From Bacteroidia bacterium (GTDB lineage: Bacteria; Bacteroidota; Bacteroidia; Bacteroidales; Prolixibacteraceae), in contig JANYKW010000176.1 of NCBI GenBank assembly GCA_025358025.1, positions 1 through 64,000 of the forward strand: a stretch of 64,000 nucleotides of DNA, read 5' to 3'. The notes beneath the pieces are model-generated. The model made no database searches, was not told the DNA's origin, and worked only from the letters and a program-made list of their open reading frames with translations. Numbering within the stretch: position 1 is the stretch's first letter; every line of letters starts with the position of its first letter. The translations under genes were made by a program, and so were the position numbers. Below, one piece after another: positions 9,637 through 24,923 of this stretch.

Positions 9637-9734
9637 TTATGCTGCAGATTGAGGGAATGAATGGTATAGAAGGTGGACGAAACGCGGGAGAAAAATGCAG
9701 AAAACGAAAAGTAGAGAACGTAAGAATTCCGTCC

Positions 9735-10247
9735 CTACGGGTTATAATCCTTGATTAGCCTCAATACCTCATCGGGTTGTACATCATTTTTTCCCCTGAT
9801 TATAATTTTGGATTGTTCATAAAACGGGGATCTCTTTTCCAAAGCGGATTCAATGAAACGGATCAGCTCTTCCTTGTTTTTACCAGCAATCAGTGGACGT
9901 TCTGTCTTGGATTTCAGCAACCTGAAGGCCAGGATTTCATTGTCGGGTGCCAGGTAAATGGTTATACCGGCACGATTCATCTGCGTCATATTGTCGAAGA
10001 AACAAGGGGCACCTCCACCGGTCCCGACAACGATATCTTCGAACTGAGCTACCTCTTGAAGTGCCTGCCTTTCTTTTAAACGGAAGGCATTCTCTCCTTC
10101 CTGAGCGAAAATATCCGGAACCGATTTAAAATTTCGCTCTTCGATGTATTTATCCAAATCGATAAAATTTATACCCATGAGGGCAGCCACTTTTCGTCCG
10201 ATGGTCGATTTACCACATCCCATATAACCGGTCAGAAAAATTCTCAT
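9735..10247 (-). CDS. aroK: Shikimate kinase
   Basis: Phosphorylates shikimate at the 3-hydroxyl in the chorismate pathway. The 170-residue protein has the Walker A loop GYMGCGKST at 7-15, the substrate-binding DLD in FIDLDKYIE, the GTGGGA motif and the lid arginine region (KTERPLI). Its ATG overlaps the stop codon of parC in a TAATG arrangement, so translation is probably coupled. Confidence 0.96.
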   Translation of the reverse strand: MRIFLTGYMGCGKSTIGRKVAALMGINFIDLDKYIEERNFKSVPDIFAQEGENAFRLKERQALQEVAQFEDIVVGTGGGAPCFFDNMTQMNRAGITIYLAPDNEILAFRLLKSKTERPLIAGKNKEELIRFIESALEKRSPFYEQSKIIIRGKNDVQPDEVLRLIKDYNP

Positions 10248-12946
10248 TATTCAAAAATTAGTTCCATCTGATCCGGTTCACCATCCCTGCCTGGTCTGAT
10301 GATTTCGAAGGGGATGTCATCAATCAACTCTATCTCTTCTTGTTCAGTTGATTGCATTTCAGAAATCTCCATTTCCATCTCCATGTCTATCTCTATCTCC
10401 TCATCCGCTTCCTCTTCCGCGATGAGAGGTTCAACTTCTTTGATGTTTTTGACCTCAAAGGTAGAAATCCTTTTTCCTTTGGCCTTGAAGGATTTTACAG
10501 CTATAAATTCGGCTACATCGATGATCTCCTTCTCTCTTCCTTCGTGCGCACCTCCAAATTCAACTGCAAACTGTGGATATTTCTCCCATGAAATAGCACT
10601 CAATTTATTTTCCGGGAAATCGCCGATAAAGCGACACTGCTTGCCGGCATTGGGTTCTATATTAAATCTTTTCAGGTAATAAAAATTTTGCTCGGCATCA
10701 AAATAGAGAACCGTTGCTATTTTGTTGGGATCAAATTTGAAAATGGATATCATGTTTTTTTCGAAATGATTCTCCAGATCATAACTAAACAAGTGAAAAA
10801 AACCATCTTTGTCGACTACCAGAATCTTGTCATCACCGGTAAACTCACCAAGGTACAACCCCCTGCCATCCGCATTGAGTCGCAAGACATCTTCGTCGAA
10901 CCAGATCTTGCGACCTCCAAGTGTCGAAATGCCTTTTTCCTTCAGGGTAATTTTATGCACCTCGTTCTTCGACACCAGATTTCCCATCGACTGACGCCCT
11001 TTGATGGCAAGTTCAGCCATATTTATTTCGTCTACCAGTTTTTTTAGTTTGGGTTTTGGTTTGAAGGTAATGCGCAGTACTTCAGCTTCCCCGTTAGGGT
11101 TTGCACTGAAATAGTGAATTTTTGAACCTTCTGTACCCAGGGTCATGTTGTACTCTTTGTCGCGCGTTACACCGGTTACGGCAAAACGTTTCATATAATT
11201 GTTACCGGCCTTGCCATCCCTGTAAACGAGGTTGTAGATGGTCCGGTCGTTGTTTTTCTCAAAAACGGCCACATGCAGTGCATTTTTCCCCACAAATGCC
11301 TTGTCAGATACTTTAGAAATAAAGTAGGTGCCATCTTTCCGGAAAACGATAATGTCATCAATATCAGAACAGTCACAGATGTATTCGGCCTTTTTCAGGG
11401 CAGTGCCAACAAATCCTTCCTCCCGGTCGATGTACAATTTTTCGTTAGCTACCACCACCTTTGTTGCTTCGATGTTTTCAAAGTTCCGGATCTCGCTTTT
11501 TCGTTCACGTCCTTTGCCGAATTTTGCTTTCAGATGTTCGTACCAGGCAATAGCGTAAGGTATAATGTTCCCGATGTTTTTCAGGGTTTCGGCGATCTCA
11601 TTTTCGATTGAGAGAATCAGCTCATCTGCTTTGAAGGTATTAAATTTCAATATCCGGGCCATCCGGATTTCCATCAGACGCAGGATATCCTCTTTGTTGA
11701 TCTCCCTTTTGAATTTTGGTTTCCAGGGATCCAGTCTTTTGTCGATATGGGCAACTGCTTCATCCATATTTCCGGAATCCTCGAATGCCTTGTCCTTGTA
11801 GATCCGTTCTTCGATAAATATTTTTTCGAGTGAAGAGAAGTGCCACTGTTCTTCCAGTTCCGCTTTATGAATCTCCAGCTCCAATTTTAAAAGATCAACC
11901 GTATTGCTTACCGACCTTTTCAGAATTTCGCTGACAGGCATAAAATGCGGTTTGTCGTTTTCGATGATACAGGAGTTTGGAGATACAGATACCTCGCAAT
12001 CCGTGAAGGCATAGAGGGCATCAATGGTTTTGTCTGAACTCGTACCCGGAAGCAGGTGGACAAGAATTTCTACATTGGCGGCGGTATTGTCGTCAATTTT
12101 GCGGATTTTGATTTTACCCTTTTCAAAGGCTTTCACGATTGATTCGATCACCGATGAAGTGGTTTTTCCGAATGGAATCTCTGTGATAACCAATGTTTTG
12201 TTATCCAGCTTTTCAATTTTTGCCCTTGTTTTGATTGCTCCGCCACGAAGTCCGTCGTTGTATTTGGATACATCGAGGAATCCGCCGGTAGGAAAGTCTG
12301 GAAACAATTCAAATGGAACATTTTTCAATTGTGCCATGGAGGCATCAATCAGCTCCAGAAAATTATGAGGAAGAATTTTCGAGGCAAGACCAACGGCAAT
12401 TCCTTCGACCCCCTGTGCCAGCAAAAGTGGAAATTTCGCCGGCAATGTCACGGGTTCCCTGTTTCTGCCATCATATGATTGCTGCCATTTGGTGGTCTTG
12501 GGATTGAAAAGTACCTCCAGCGCAAATTTTGACAGCCTTGCTTCGATGTACCGGGGAGCGGCTGCACCATCGCCGGTATGGATGTTTCCCCAGTTTCCCT
12601 GGGTATCGATCAGCAAATCCTTTTGGCCCAGTTGTACCAGTGCATCCCCGATAGAGGCATCTCCGTGGGGATGGTACATCATGGTTTGTCCGATGATATT
12701 GGCAACTTTGGTATAACGCCCATCATCCATCTGTTTCATGGCATGAAGAATCCTGCGCTGAACTGGTTTAAGTCCGTCGTTGACATAAGGTACCGCCCGC
12801 TCGAGTATGACATAAGAGGCATAATCTAGGAACCAGTTTTGATACATCGTTGAGAGATAGATGATATGGTGCAGCTCTTTCTTTTCCCTTTGTTCTCCCT
12901 TGTCAGGAAGCATGTTGCCGGGTAAAAGTTCTCCTTCGTTAGCCAT
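10247..12946 (-). CDS. parC: DNA topoisomerase IV subunit A
   Basis: The 899-residue breakage-reunion subunit of a type IIA topoisomerase. The winged-helix domain contains the catalytic tyrosine Tyr133 in AAAPRYIEAR, preceded by YHPHGDASI; a beta-pinwheel C-terminal domain follows. The last 60 residues are very acidic (EEEADEEIEID and beyond), a common Bacteroidota tail. It lies downstream of parE with an 86-bp gap of AT-rich, poorly repetitive sequence, and overlaps aroK by one base. Confidence 0.95.
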   Translation of the reverse strand: MANEGELLPGNMLPDKGEQREKKELHHIIYLSTMYQNWFLDYASYVILERAVPYVNDGLKPVQRRILHAMKQMDDGRYTKVANIIGQTMMYHPHGDASIGDALVQLGQKDLLIDTQGNWGNIHTGDGAAAPRYIEARLSKFALEVLFNPKTTKWQQSYDGRNREPVTLPAKFPLLLAQGVEGIAVGLASKILPHNFLELIDASMAQLKNVPFELFPDFPTGGFLDVSKYNDGLRGGAIKTRAKIEKLDNKTLVITEIPFGKTTSSVIESIVKAFEKGKIKIRKIDDNTAANVEILVHLLPGTSSDKTIDALYAFTDCEVSVSPNSCIIENDKPHFMPVSEILKRSVSNTVDLLKLELEIHKAELEEQWHFSSLEKIFIEERIYKDKAFEDSGNMDEAVAHIDKRLDPWKPKFKREINKEDILRLMEIRMARILKFNTFKADELILSIENEIAETLKNIGNIIPYAIAWYEHLKAKFGKGRERKSEIRNFENIEATKVVVANEKLYIDREEGFVGTALKKAEYICDCSDIDDIIVFRKDGTYFISKVSDKAFVGKNALHVAVFEKNNDRTIYNLVYRDGKAGNNYMKRFAVTGVTRDKEYNMTLGTEGSKIHYFSANPNGEAEVLRITFKPKPKLKKLVDEINMAELAIKGRQSMGNLVSKNEVHKITLKEKGISTLGGRKIWFDEDVLRLNADGRGLYLGEFTGDDKILVVDKDGFFHLFSYDLENHFEKNMISIFKFDPNKIATVLYFDAEQNFYYLKRFNIEPNAGKQCRFIGDFPENKLSAISWEKYPQFAVEFGGAHEGREKEIIDVAEFIAVKSFKAKGKRISTFEVKNIKEVEPLIAEEEADEEIEIDMEMEMEISEMQSTEQEEIELIDDIPFEIIRPGRDGEPDQMELIFE

Positions 12947-13032
12947 TTAAAGAGTTTATAATGTTTTAAAAGTTTGAAAAGTTGAAATGTTTAAAAGTTT
13001 CAAATGTTACACTTATTCAAATTATTCAGGTT

Positions 13033-14865
13033 CTATATTTCGTCTTTTTCTACATGCAAATTCCCGATGATAAAATCCTGTCTGTCAGGGGTATTCTTTC
13101 CCATATAGAACTCCAGCATTTCGACGATAGACTCATTCTTGTTCAAAATCACCGGATCCAGGCGGATCTGCTCGCCTATGAAATTTTTAAACTCGTCAGG
13201 GGAGATCTCCCCCAGACCTTTAAAACGTGTGATTTCTACACCGGATGCCAGCAATTTGACTGCAACATCACGTTCCTGTTCCGAATAGCAGTATTCGGTT
13301 CTTTTTTTATTACGTACCCTGAAAAGAGGCGTTTGCAGGATATATAAATGTCCTCTCCTTATCAGTTCCGGGAAAAACTGAAGGAAAAAAGTAATGAGCA
13401 AAAGGCGGATGTGCATCCCGTCAACATCGGCATCTGTTGCTATGATAACCTTGTTGTAGCGAAGTTCATCGATACCCTCCTCAATGTTCAATGCTGCCTG
13501 CAAAAGGTTAAACTCCTCATTTTCATATACAATTTTTTTAGTCAGGCCATAAGAATTTAGAGGTTTGCCACGCAAACTGAATACTGCCTGGGAATTGACA
13601 TCTCTGGACTTTGTGATGGAACCGCTGGCTGAATCACCCTCTGTAATGAAAATTGAGCTGTTCTCTTTATTCTCGTGATTGGTATTGTAATGTAAACGGC
13701 AGTCTCTCAGCTTTTTGTTATGAAGACTTACCTTTTTGGCCCGTTGTTTGGCAAGTTTTTGTATGCCGGATATGGCTTTTCGCTCTCTTTCAGACTCCTG
13801 GATTCGTCGCAATAAAACATCTGCAGTCTGGGGATTTTTGTGCAGGTAATTTCCAAGCTCTTTCTGAATAAAATTCATTACAAAATTACGTACGGACATT
13901 CCATCCGGTGAAATATCCCTTGAACCAAGTTTGGTTTTGGTTTGCGACTCAAAGACAGGCTCTTCAACTTTTATACTAATGGCCGCTACGATAGATGCGC
14001 GGATATCAGAAGCTTCGAACTCCTTTTTGTAAAAATCGCGGATGGTTTTTATCAGTGCTTCACGGAAGGCGGCCAGGTGTGTACCTCCCTGAACCGTATG
14101 CTGGCCGTTGACGAAGGAATAGTAATCTTCACCATATTGATTGCCGTGTGTGATGGCACTCTCGATGTCTTCACCCTTGAGATGAATGATGGGATAGAGG
14201 GGTTCCTGTCCAATATTTTCGTTCAACAGGTCGTACAATCCATTTTTGGAAACGTATTTTTCGCCGTTGTAGTTGATAACCAGGCCTGCATTCAGGTAGG
14301 TATAGTTTTTCAACATGGCTATCACATACTCGTCGATGTAATGGTAGGTTCTGAAAATCTCCTCGTCCGGCGTGAAAACGACAGTGGTACCATTGGGTTC
14401 TTCCGTAAGGGACTCATCGCTTTCATTTACAACATCTCCTTTGGAGAAATCGATCACTTTAATTTTTCCGTCACGCACCGATTTGATCGAAAATGCAGCA
14501 GATAGCGCGTTGACTGCCTTGATACCAACACCATTGAGTCCTACCGATTTTTTGAATGCCTTGGAGTCGTACTTAGCCCCTGTATTCATCCGGGCAGCCA
14601 CATCCAACAGCTTACCCAAAGGAATGCCACGGCCATAATCACGAACAGAAATCCGCAGATCTGATACATGGATATCAATCTTCTTTCCATTGCCCATCAT
14701 GAACTCATCGACAGAATTATCGATCACTTCTTTGAGAAGTACATAAATGCCGTCATCGGCAGCTGAGCCATCGCCGAGCTTACCAATATACATTCCGGGA
14801 CGTTTTCTGATGTGCTCTTTCCAGTCGAGTGTACGTATCGAATCTTCAGAATAACCTTGAACCAT
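13033..14865 (-). CDS. parE: DNA topoisomerase IV subunit B
   Basis: The 610-residue ATPase subunit partner of parC. The GHKL ATP-binding domain shows [17 protein letters not shown] and [13 protein letters not shown]; the TOPRIM domain shows EGDSASG and the metal-binding DADVDG. The gene lacks the extra insertions typical of GyrB, and its direct neighbourhood with parC supports topoisomerase IV. It decatenates daughter chromosomes. A well-formed -7 box lies 17 bp upstream of the ATG, giving a very short leader. Confidence 0.95.
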   Translation of the reverse strand: MVQGYSEDSIRTLDWKEHIRKRPGMYIGKLGDGSAADDGIYVLLKEVIDNSVDEFMMGNGKKIDIHVSDLRISVRDYGRGIPLGKLLDVAARMNTGAKYDSKAFKKSVGLNGVGIKAVNALSAAFSIKSVRDGKIKVIDFSKGDVVNESDESLTEEPNGTTVVFTPDEEIFRTYHYIDEYVIAMLKNYTYLNAGLVINYNGEKYVSKNGLYDLLNENIGQEPLYPIIHLKGEDIESAITHGNQYGEDYYSFVNGQHTVQGGTHLAAFREALIKTIRDFYKKEFEASDIRASIVAAISIKVEEPVFESQTKTKLGSRDISPDGMSVRNFVMNFIQKELGNYLHKNPQTADVLLRRIQESERERKAISGIQKLAKQRAKKVSLHNKKLRDCRLHYNTNHENKENSSIFITEGDSASGSITKSRDVNSQAVFSLRGKPLNSYGLTKKIVYENEEFNLLQAALNIEEGIDELRYNKVIIATDADVDGMHIRLLLITFFLQFFPELIRRGHLYILQTPLFRVRNKKRTEYCYSEQERDVAVKLLASGVEITRFKGLGEISPDEFKNFIGEQIRLDPVILNKNESIVEMLEFYMGKNTPDRQDFIIGNLHVEKDEI

Positions 14866-14881
14866 TCAAATTGAGTTTGCA

Positions 14882-14889
14882 CAAATATA
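14882..14889 (-). promoter_or_regulatory. Candidate -7 box of the parE-parC-aroK promoter
   Basis: TATATTTG on the minus strand is an exact TAnnTTTG match whose 3' end is 17 bp from the parE ATG. Transcription would begin about 10 nt before the start codon, just after the lacZ-side terminator hairpin. Confidence 0.6.
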
Positions 14890-14898
14890 GAGAAATAA

Positions 14899-14924
14899 GG
14901 GAGCGATTTTTTAAGATCGCCCCC
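14899..14924 (-). terminator. Hairpin terminator after the GH2/GH78 pair
   Basis: GGGAGCGAT (14899-14907) faces ATCGCCCCC (14916-14924) with one mismatch and an 8-nt loop. On the minus strand it lies 45 bp beyond the beta-galactosidase stop codon and is followed by TTATTTC. It would separate the glycosidase transcript from parE. Confidence 0.6.
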
Positions 14925-14969
14925 CCAGTAATGAACAACTATCGGTTGATAAATAATGTCGAAATGCCC

Positions 14970-20872
<5,903 letters not shown>

Positions 20873-20913
20873 GTTGGTATTATTATTTTCGAAATTTGTC
20901 AGTATGCTACCTG

Positions 20914-20921
20914 CAAAGGTA
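20914..20921 (-). promoter_or_regulatory. Candidate -7 box for the GH78-GH2 operon
   Basis: TACCTTTG on the minus strand matches TAnnTTTG and ends 41 bp upstream of the GH78 ATG, at the edge of the 79-bp tandem repeat. Confidence 0.4.
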
Positions 20922-20928
20922 AATATTA

Positions 20929-21115
20929 ACTCCCAATTTTAAGTACTTCGAGCGTGGAGTACTTCGGGTAATTCAAGCGATTGAACTCCGTTAATTTACT
21001 TTTTTACACTCCCAATTTTAAGTACTTCGGGTGTGGAGTACTTCGAGTACTTCGAGTTATTGAACTCCGCTAATTTACTTTTTTGCACTCCCAACTCTAA
21101 GTACTCCAAACTCCA
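20929..21115. repeat. 79-bp direct tandem repeat upstream of mntH
   Basis: Two full units (20929-21007 and 21008-21086) and a partial, diverged third (21087 to about 21115) each begin ACTCCCAA and recur at exactly 79 bp. Each unit contains AAGTACTT and AGTACTT words facing each other around GTGTGG (a small hairpin) and ends TTAATTTACTTTTTT. The array fills the divergent region between the GH78 gene and mntH. There is no open reading frame and no spacer variation, so it is neither coding nor CRISPR. Confidence 0.9.
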
Positions 21116-21128
21116 AACTTAAATTTGG

Positions 21129-21136
21129 TATCTTTG
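21129..21136 (+). promoter_or_regulatory. -7 box immediately upstream of mntH
   Basis: TATCTTTG matches TAnnTTTG and ends only 4 bp before the mntH ATG at 21141. If used, the mRNA would be leaderless or nearly so. No clear -33 TTG is visible. Confidence 0.45.
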
Positions 21137-21140
21137 TTAA

Positions 21141-22412
21141 ATGGAAAAGAAAAGTTCTGGCTTTTTTGATAATATTGACCGGAAAGATTACCGGCCAAAG
21201 TTCGGCGGGCTGGAGATTTTCAAATATCTCGGTCCTGGCCTGCTGGTAACGGTTGGTTTCATCGATCCGGGAAATTGGGCTTCCAACCTTGCCGCCGGGG
21301 CCAATTTTGGATATTTACTACTCTGGATGGTCACTTTTTCGACTATTATGCTGATTTTGCTGCAGCACAACGTGGCACATCTGGGCATTGCAACAGGGCT
21401 CTGCCTGTCGGAGGCGACCACCAAATTCATCAAACCTGTCTGGTCCAAGCCAATTTTAACCTCAGCAGTACTTGCATCTATCTCTACCTCATTGGCAGAA
21501 ATCCTTGGCGGAGCGATTGCACTGAACATGCTGTTTGCGATCCCGATTCGTGCCGGTGCTGTTTTAGTGGTTCTTTTTGTACTGATCATGCTCTTTACCA
21601 ACGGATACCGCATGATTGAAAAATGGATTATTGCCTTTGTCTCAGTGATCGGTTTATCCTTTATTTATGAGCTTTCACTGGTACAGATTGACTGGAACAG
21701 TGCCATCCACTCGTGGGTGACTCCTCATTTCCCCAAAGGGTCGATGGTCATCATCATGAGTGTGCTTGGAGCGGTGGTTATGCCACACAACCTTTTCCTG
21801 CATAGCGAAATCATTCAGAGCCGGCAATGGAACCTGACTGATGAGAAAACGATCAAGAAGCAGCTCAACTATGAGTTTCTCGATACCCTGATTTCCATGT
21901 TGGTTGGTTGGGCCATCAACAGTGCAATGATTTTGCTGGCGGCAGCAACTTTTTTTAAAACCGGCGCACTGGTAACTGAACTTCAGCAGGCCCATGGGTT
22001 GCTAACTCCCTTGCTTGGTATACATTCGGGGATAGTTTTTGCTGTGGCATTGCTTTTTGCCGGTATTGCTTCGACCATCACCTCAGGTATGGCTGCAGGA
22101 TCTATATTTTCAGGTATTTTTATGGAACCATACGATATTCAGGATAACCACTCCAGGTTAGGAATTGCCATCTCCTTTCTGGCGGCCTTGGTGCTGATTT
22201 TTTTTATTTCAAATCCCTTCAACGGACTTATTTACTCTCAGATGCTACTGAGCATCCAACTGCCCTTTACGATCTTTGTACAGGTATATCTTACCTCATC
22301 CGAAAAAGTAATGGGGAAATATAAAAATGGCAGATTCAATGCCTTACTTCTCTACCTGATCGGAGCGGTTGTAACAGCCTTAAATATTGCACTGTTGATA
22401 AGCTTTTTTTGA
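21141..22412 (+). CDS. mntH: Nramp-family divalent metal transporter
   Basis: A 423-residue proton-coupled Mn2+/Fe2+ importer with about 11 membrane helices. The helix-1 metal motif DPGNWASN and the helix-6 motif MPHNLFLHSE are present. The family canon is DPGN and MPH, so the metal-site Asp, Asn and Met are retained. No MntR or Fur-type regulator gene adjoins it. It faces the nitroreductase-like gene with only 13 bp between stop codons. Confidence 0.94.
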   Translation: MEKKSSGFFDNIDRKDYRPKFGGLEIFKYLGPGLLVTVGFIDPGNWASNLAAGANFGYLLLWMVTFSTIMLILLQHNVAHLGIATGLCLSEATTKFIKPVWSKPILTSAVLASISTSLAEILGGAIALNMLFAIPIRAGAVLVVLFVLIMLFTNGYRMIEKWIIAFVSVIGLSFIYELSLVQIDWNSAIHSWVTPHFPKGSMVIIMSVLGAVVMPHNLFLHSEIIQSRQWNLTDEKTIKKQLNYEFLDTLISMLVGWAINSAMILLAAATFFKTGALVTELQQAHGLLTPLLGIHSGIVFAVALLFAGIASTITSGMAAGSIFSGIFMEPYDIQDNHSRLGIAISFLAALVLIFFISNPFNGLIYSQMLLSIQLPFTIFVQVYLTSSEKVMGKYKNGRFNALLLYLIGAVVTALNIALLISFF

Positions 22413-22425
22413 TTTCTCCGGCAAA

Positions 22426-23067
22426 CTACTCTTTCTTATAAGCTACCAGGTTATTCAGCATTAAATATTGCGAACTCTTCAGCTTCATGACTTCCTTCAG
22501 CTTTGGCACGTCCATTGTGGTGCGTGGATGGGTGGCCAAACCTGTACCGGCACAAAATATGCCAATGTTCTGGGAGACAATTCCTGCATCAAGTGCGGCC
22601 AACTGAAGTTTGACTGAGTCTGTTCCGGATTTAAACCTCGAAATATCAGAGACCATCACGCAAAATACAGGGGCAATGGCATAATTTTGCTGCCTTCCTG
22701 CAACCAGTAACCGGTAGTCGCCGGGAGCGACCAAATCCAGCTGGTGTTTCTTGGCATCATAGAGATAGGCACCTGATTTCATTACAACATAAACATCGAC
22801 ATCCTGCGAATTCATGGCAGAAGGAGCAGTACGTTTACCCAAATCAGCTCTGTTCACGCCATCGGCAGCCCACAAAAGATCAGAAAGATCCTGTAATTTA
22901 AGGCTAAGGGTGTCAAATGTGCTCTGTGAAGACCTTTGAGCAAAGGCTTTCATCACGTTCATTCCTTTGTTCAAGTCAGGCTGATTTAACACAATGGTCG
23001 TGCTGGTTTGAGCAAACAGCAAAGTAGCAAGAAGTGTGCAGCAAAGCGTGAGAATTGTTTTTTTCAT
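22426..23067 (-). CDS. Exported SagB/ThcOx-type nitroreductase-like protein
   Basis: A 213-residue protein with a clear signal peptide (about 1-20, ending LFAQ) followed by a nitroreductase-like fold: RSSQSTFD near the N-terminus, LSDLLWAADGVNR, and LQLAALDAGIVSQNIGIFCAGTG in part. The pattern matches the small SagB-type nitroreductases common in Bacteroidota. These normally bind FMN, which is unusual for a protein with an export signal. Substrate unknown. Confidence 0.75.
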   Translation of the reverse strand: MKKTILTLCCTLLATLLFAQTSTTIVLNQPDLNKGMNVMKAFAQRSSQSTFDTLSLKLQDLSDLLWAADGVNRADLGKRTAPSAMNSQDVDVYVVMKSGAYLYDAKKHQLDLVAPGDYRLLVAGRQQNYAIAPVFCVMVSDISRFKSGTDSVKLQLAALDAGIVSQNIGIFCAGTGLATHPRTTMDVPKLKEVMKLKSSQYLMLNNLVAYKKE

Positions 23068-23124
23068 GACAGAATTATTGTTTTTTTAAAACGATTTATT
23101 GAGAGTTCATAAGTCAATGGAGAC

Positions 23125-23946
23125 TCATGAATATCTGGTTGTTATTTCAATTCGGTTGTTATCGGGATCCAAAGTTACAAATTCGTAAAACCCATCACCC
23201 GTTGTTCTTGGACCATCCAGAATTTTAAAACCATCGATTATAAATAATTTGGCTTTTTCATCTACCGCCTTCCGGGTCGCTAATTCAAACGCCAGGTGAA
23301 TGATCCCCTTGTGTTGCAGCGAAATCGTATCATTTTGGTTAACAGGAATATGGGGCCTGTTCATCAACTCCAGCCGCGCTCCTGAGCCGAAGGATATGAA
23401 ATAGCTTTGATATTGTTTCTTTTCATTGATGTATTTTTCGTTGGATTGGCCATCTAAATATTTGATGTAGAACTCTTTTAGGGCTTCCAGGTTGTCTGTC
23501 CAAATGGCCGCATGTTCAAAGATCACGGGAATCTTTTTAGATGCTGTGTGATGGCTTTTGGGTTTAAAAAGCGCTAAACCCTCCTTGATAGCGGAATTGA
23601 TTGCGTTGATCGCTTCAACTCTTTCTGGTAAAATTTGTTTAAGATTTTCAATTTCAAGCAGAAGTTTATCCATATTTTTGGTAAGCAATTCTTCTTTGGC
23701 TGTAAATCCGCCATGCGAAACCAAATCATGTGCCGGAATAAGAATTTCAAGCATTATTTCCCCATCCAGAAACTTATCCTGATCTATCAATCCAATGCTT
23801 TCAAAATAATCCAAAATGGAACCAACGACCTCACTGTTATATCCAAATATCTTCTTTGAATCTTCCGAATCAAATCCAAAAGTCATCTCCGTACTTTCGT
23901 TTACAATCTTGTTTAAAATGGTATCCTTTATCGTGCAATCTATCAT
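23125..23946 (-). CDS. VOC-family metalloprotein with an unassigned N-terminal domain
   Basis: A 273-residue protein. Residues about 145-273 form a vicinal-oxygen-chelate (glyoxalase/bleomycin-resistance) domain: it starts FEHAAIWTDNLEALKEFY, and carries His in the first strand, Glu in LELM, His in HLAFEL and Glu in IEIT as probable metal ligands. Residues 1-130 are helical, acidic and not recognised by me. No signal peptide, so cytosolic. It lies between the nitroreductase-like gene and the FGE-like gene on the same strand with 48-57 bp gaps. Function could be lyase, isomerase or drug binding; undecided. Confidence 0.75.
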   Translation of the reverse strand: MIDCTIKDTILNKIVNESTEMTFGFDSEDSKKIFGYNSEVVGSILDYFESIGLIDQDKFLDGEIMLEILIPAHDLVSHGGFTAKEELLTKNMDKLLLEIENLKQILPERVEAINAINSAIKEGLALFKPKSHHTASKKIPVIFEHAAIWTDNLEALKEFYIKYLDGQSNEKYINEKKQYQSYFISFGSGARLELMNRPHIPVNQNDTISLQHKGIIHLAFELATRKAVDEKAKLFIIDGFKILDGPRTTGDGFYEFVTLDPDNNRIEITTRYS

Positions 23947-23994
23947 TTTTGATATTTTAAAATAGCTGGTGAATGATGAGGCAATAAAGCTAAC

Positions 23995-24768
23995 TCATTC
24001 TGTGACACTTCTGGCACACCTGAAACCAACTGCAAAATCAACCCAGGACGGGGACAATCCGTTTCTGAAATAATTTTGAATGCACATGGCTCCTGAATGC
24101 CAGCTTCCCCCGCGGATAACTTTAAACCGGCTGTTTTCAGGCCCCCTGGGATTAAATTCGGGGGATGTTTTGTAATATTCACCCTGGTAGTTGTCTGCAG
24201 TCCACTCCCAAACATTGCCAGACATATCAAATAATCCAAAGTTATTGGGCTTAAAGGAGCCAATCTTCAAAATGCCCTTGTATTTACTCCCATAATTTGC
24301 CAGAGTAGAATCAATGTTGTTACCATTCGGAAAATTGAGATCTGTTAATCCGCCTCTGGCAGCATATTCCCATTCAGCTTCAGAAGGAAGGCGTTTATGA
24401 ACCCATTTTGCATACTTATCCGCATCAAACCAGGAAACCCCAACTACAGGATGATCAGGAAAATCCATTCCACAGCGGAACTCTTTCATTCCCCAAAACA
24501 TGGGCAAAGCGTGGTTGGTTGCAGCACAAAATTCATTGTATTGCCGGTTGGTTACTTCGAACTTATCCAGATAAAAGGCATCGGTTGTAACCTTGTGTTC
24601 TGGTTGCCAATCCGATATACCTGCTGAATTTTTCCCCATATTAAATTCACCTTTGGGAAGTAGAACCATATTTGCGGGGACAACAGTCTGGCCAAAAAGG
24701 TTGATAGAAATAAGCATGGTCAGAATTACATTGGTCGCCTGGCCAGGTATTCTAAAAATTAATCTCAT
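23995..24768 (-). CDS. Secreted formylglycine-generating-enzyme (SUMF1)-fold protein
   Basis: A 257-residue exported protein (hydrophobic leader about 8-26) with the FGE-sulfatase fold: MVLLPKGEFNMG, the WFDADKYAKWV region, RLPSEAEWEYAARGG, GNVWEWTAD, VIRGGSW and GFRCAR. In true FGE a Cys pair follows RGGS in the pattern CHxSYC. Here the segment reads WHSGAMC, so the first cysteine is Ser and the spacing is altered. It is therefore more likely a lectin-like or structural SUMF1 homologue than an active sulfatase-activating enzyme. It lies 1.1 kb from an anSME gene, but with the DLH gene in between on the other strand. Confidence 0.82.
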   Translation of the reverse strand: MRLIFRIPGQATNVILTMLISINLFGQTVVPANMVLLPKGEFNMGKNSAGISDWQPEHKVTTDAFYLDKFEVTNRQYNEFCAATNHALPMFWGMKEFRCGMDFPDHPVVGVSWFDADKYAKWVHKRLPSEAEWEYAARGGLTDLNFPNGNNIDSTLANYGSKYKGILKIGSFKPNNFGLFDMSGNVWEWTADNYQGEYYKTSPEFNPRGPENSRFKVIRGGSWHSGAMCIQNYFRNGLSPSWVDFAVGFRCARSVTE

Positions 24769-24923
24769 ATAAAATTTTTTATCTGATGTGACATTTTAAA
24801 GTTACAAATAATGATAATAACATTAAAAACAACCAAATATTTTTTGTTCTTAATTTGGGTGGTAGTCTTTACCTTATCATTAAAATATTGTAAATTAACG
24901 TCCTTAACTCAAATCAGAAGACG

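Noticed and set aside
20929-21115. Possible CRISPR array
   Set aside because: Units are contiguous 79-bp copies with no unique spacers and no cas genes nearby.
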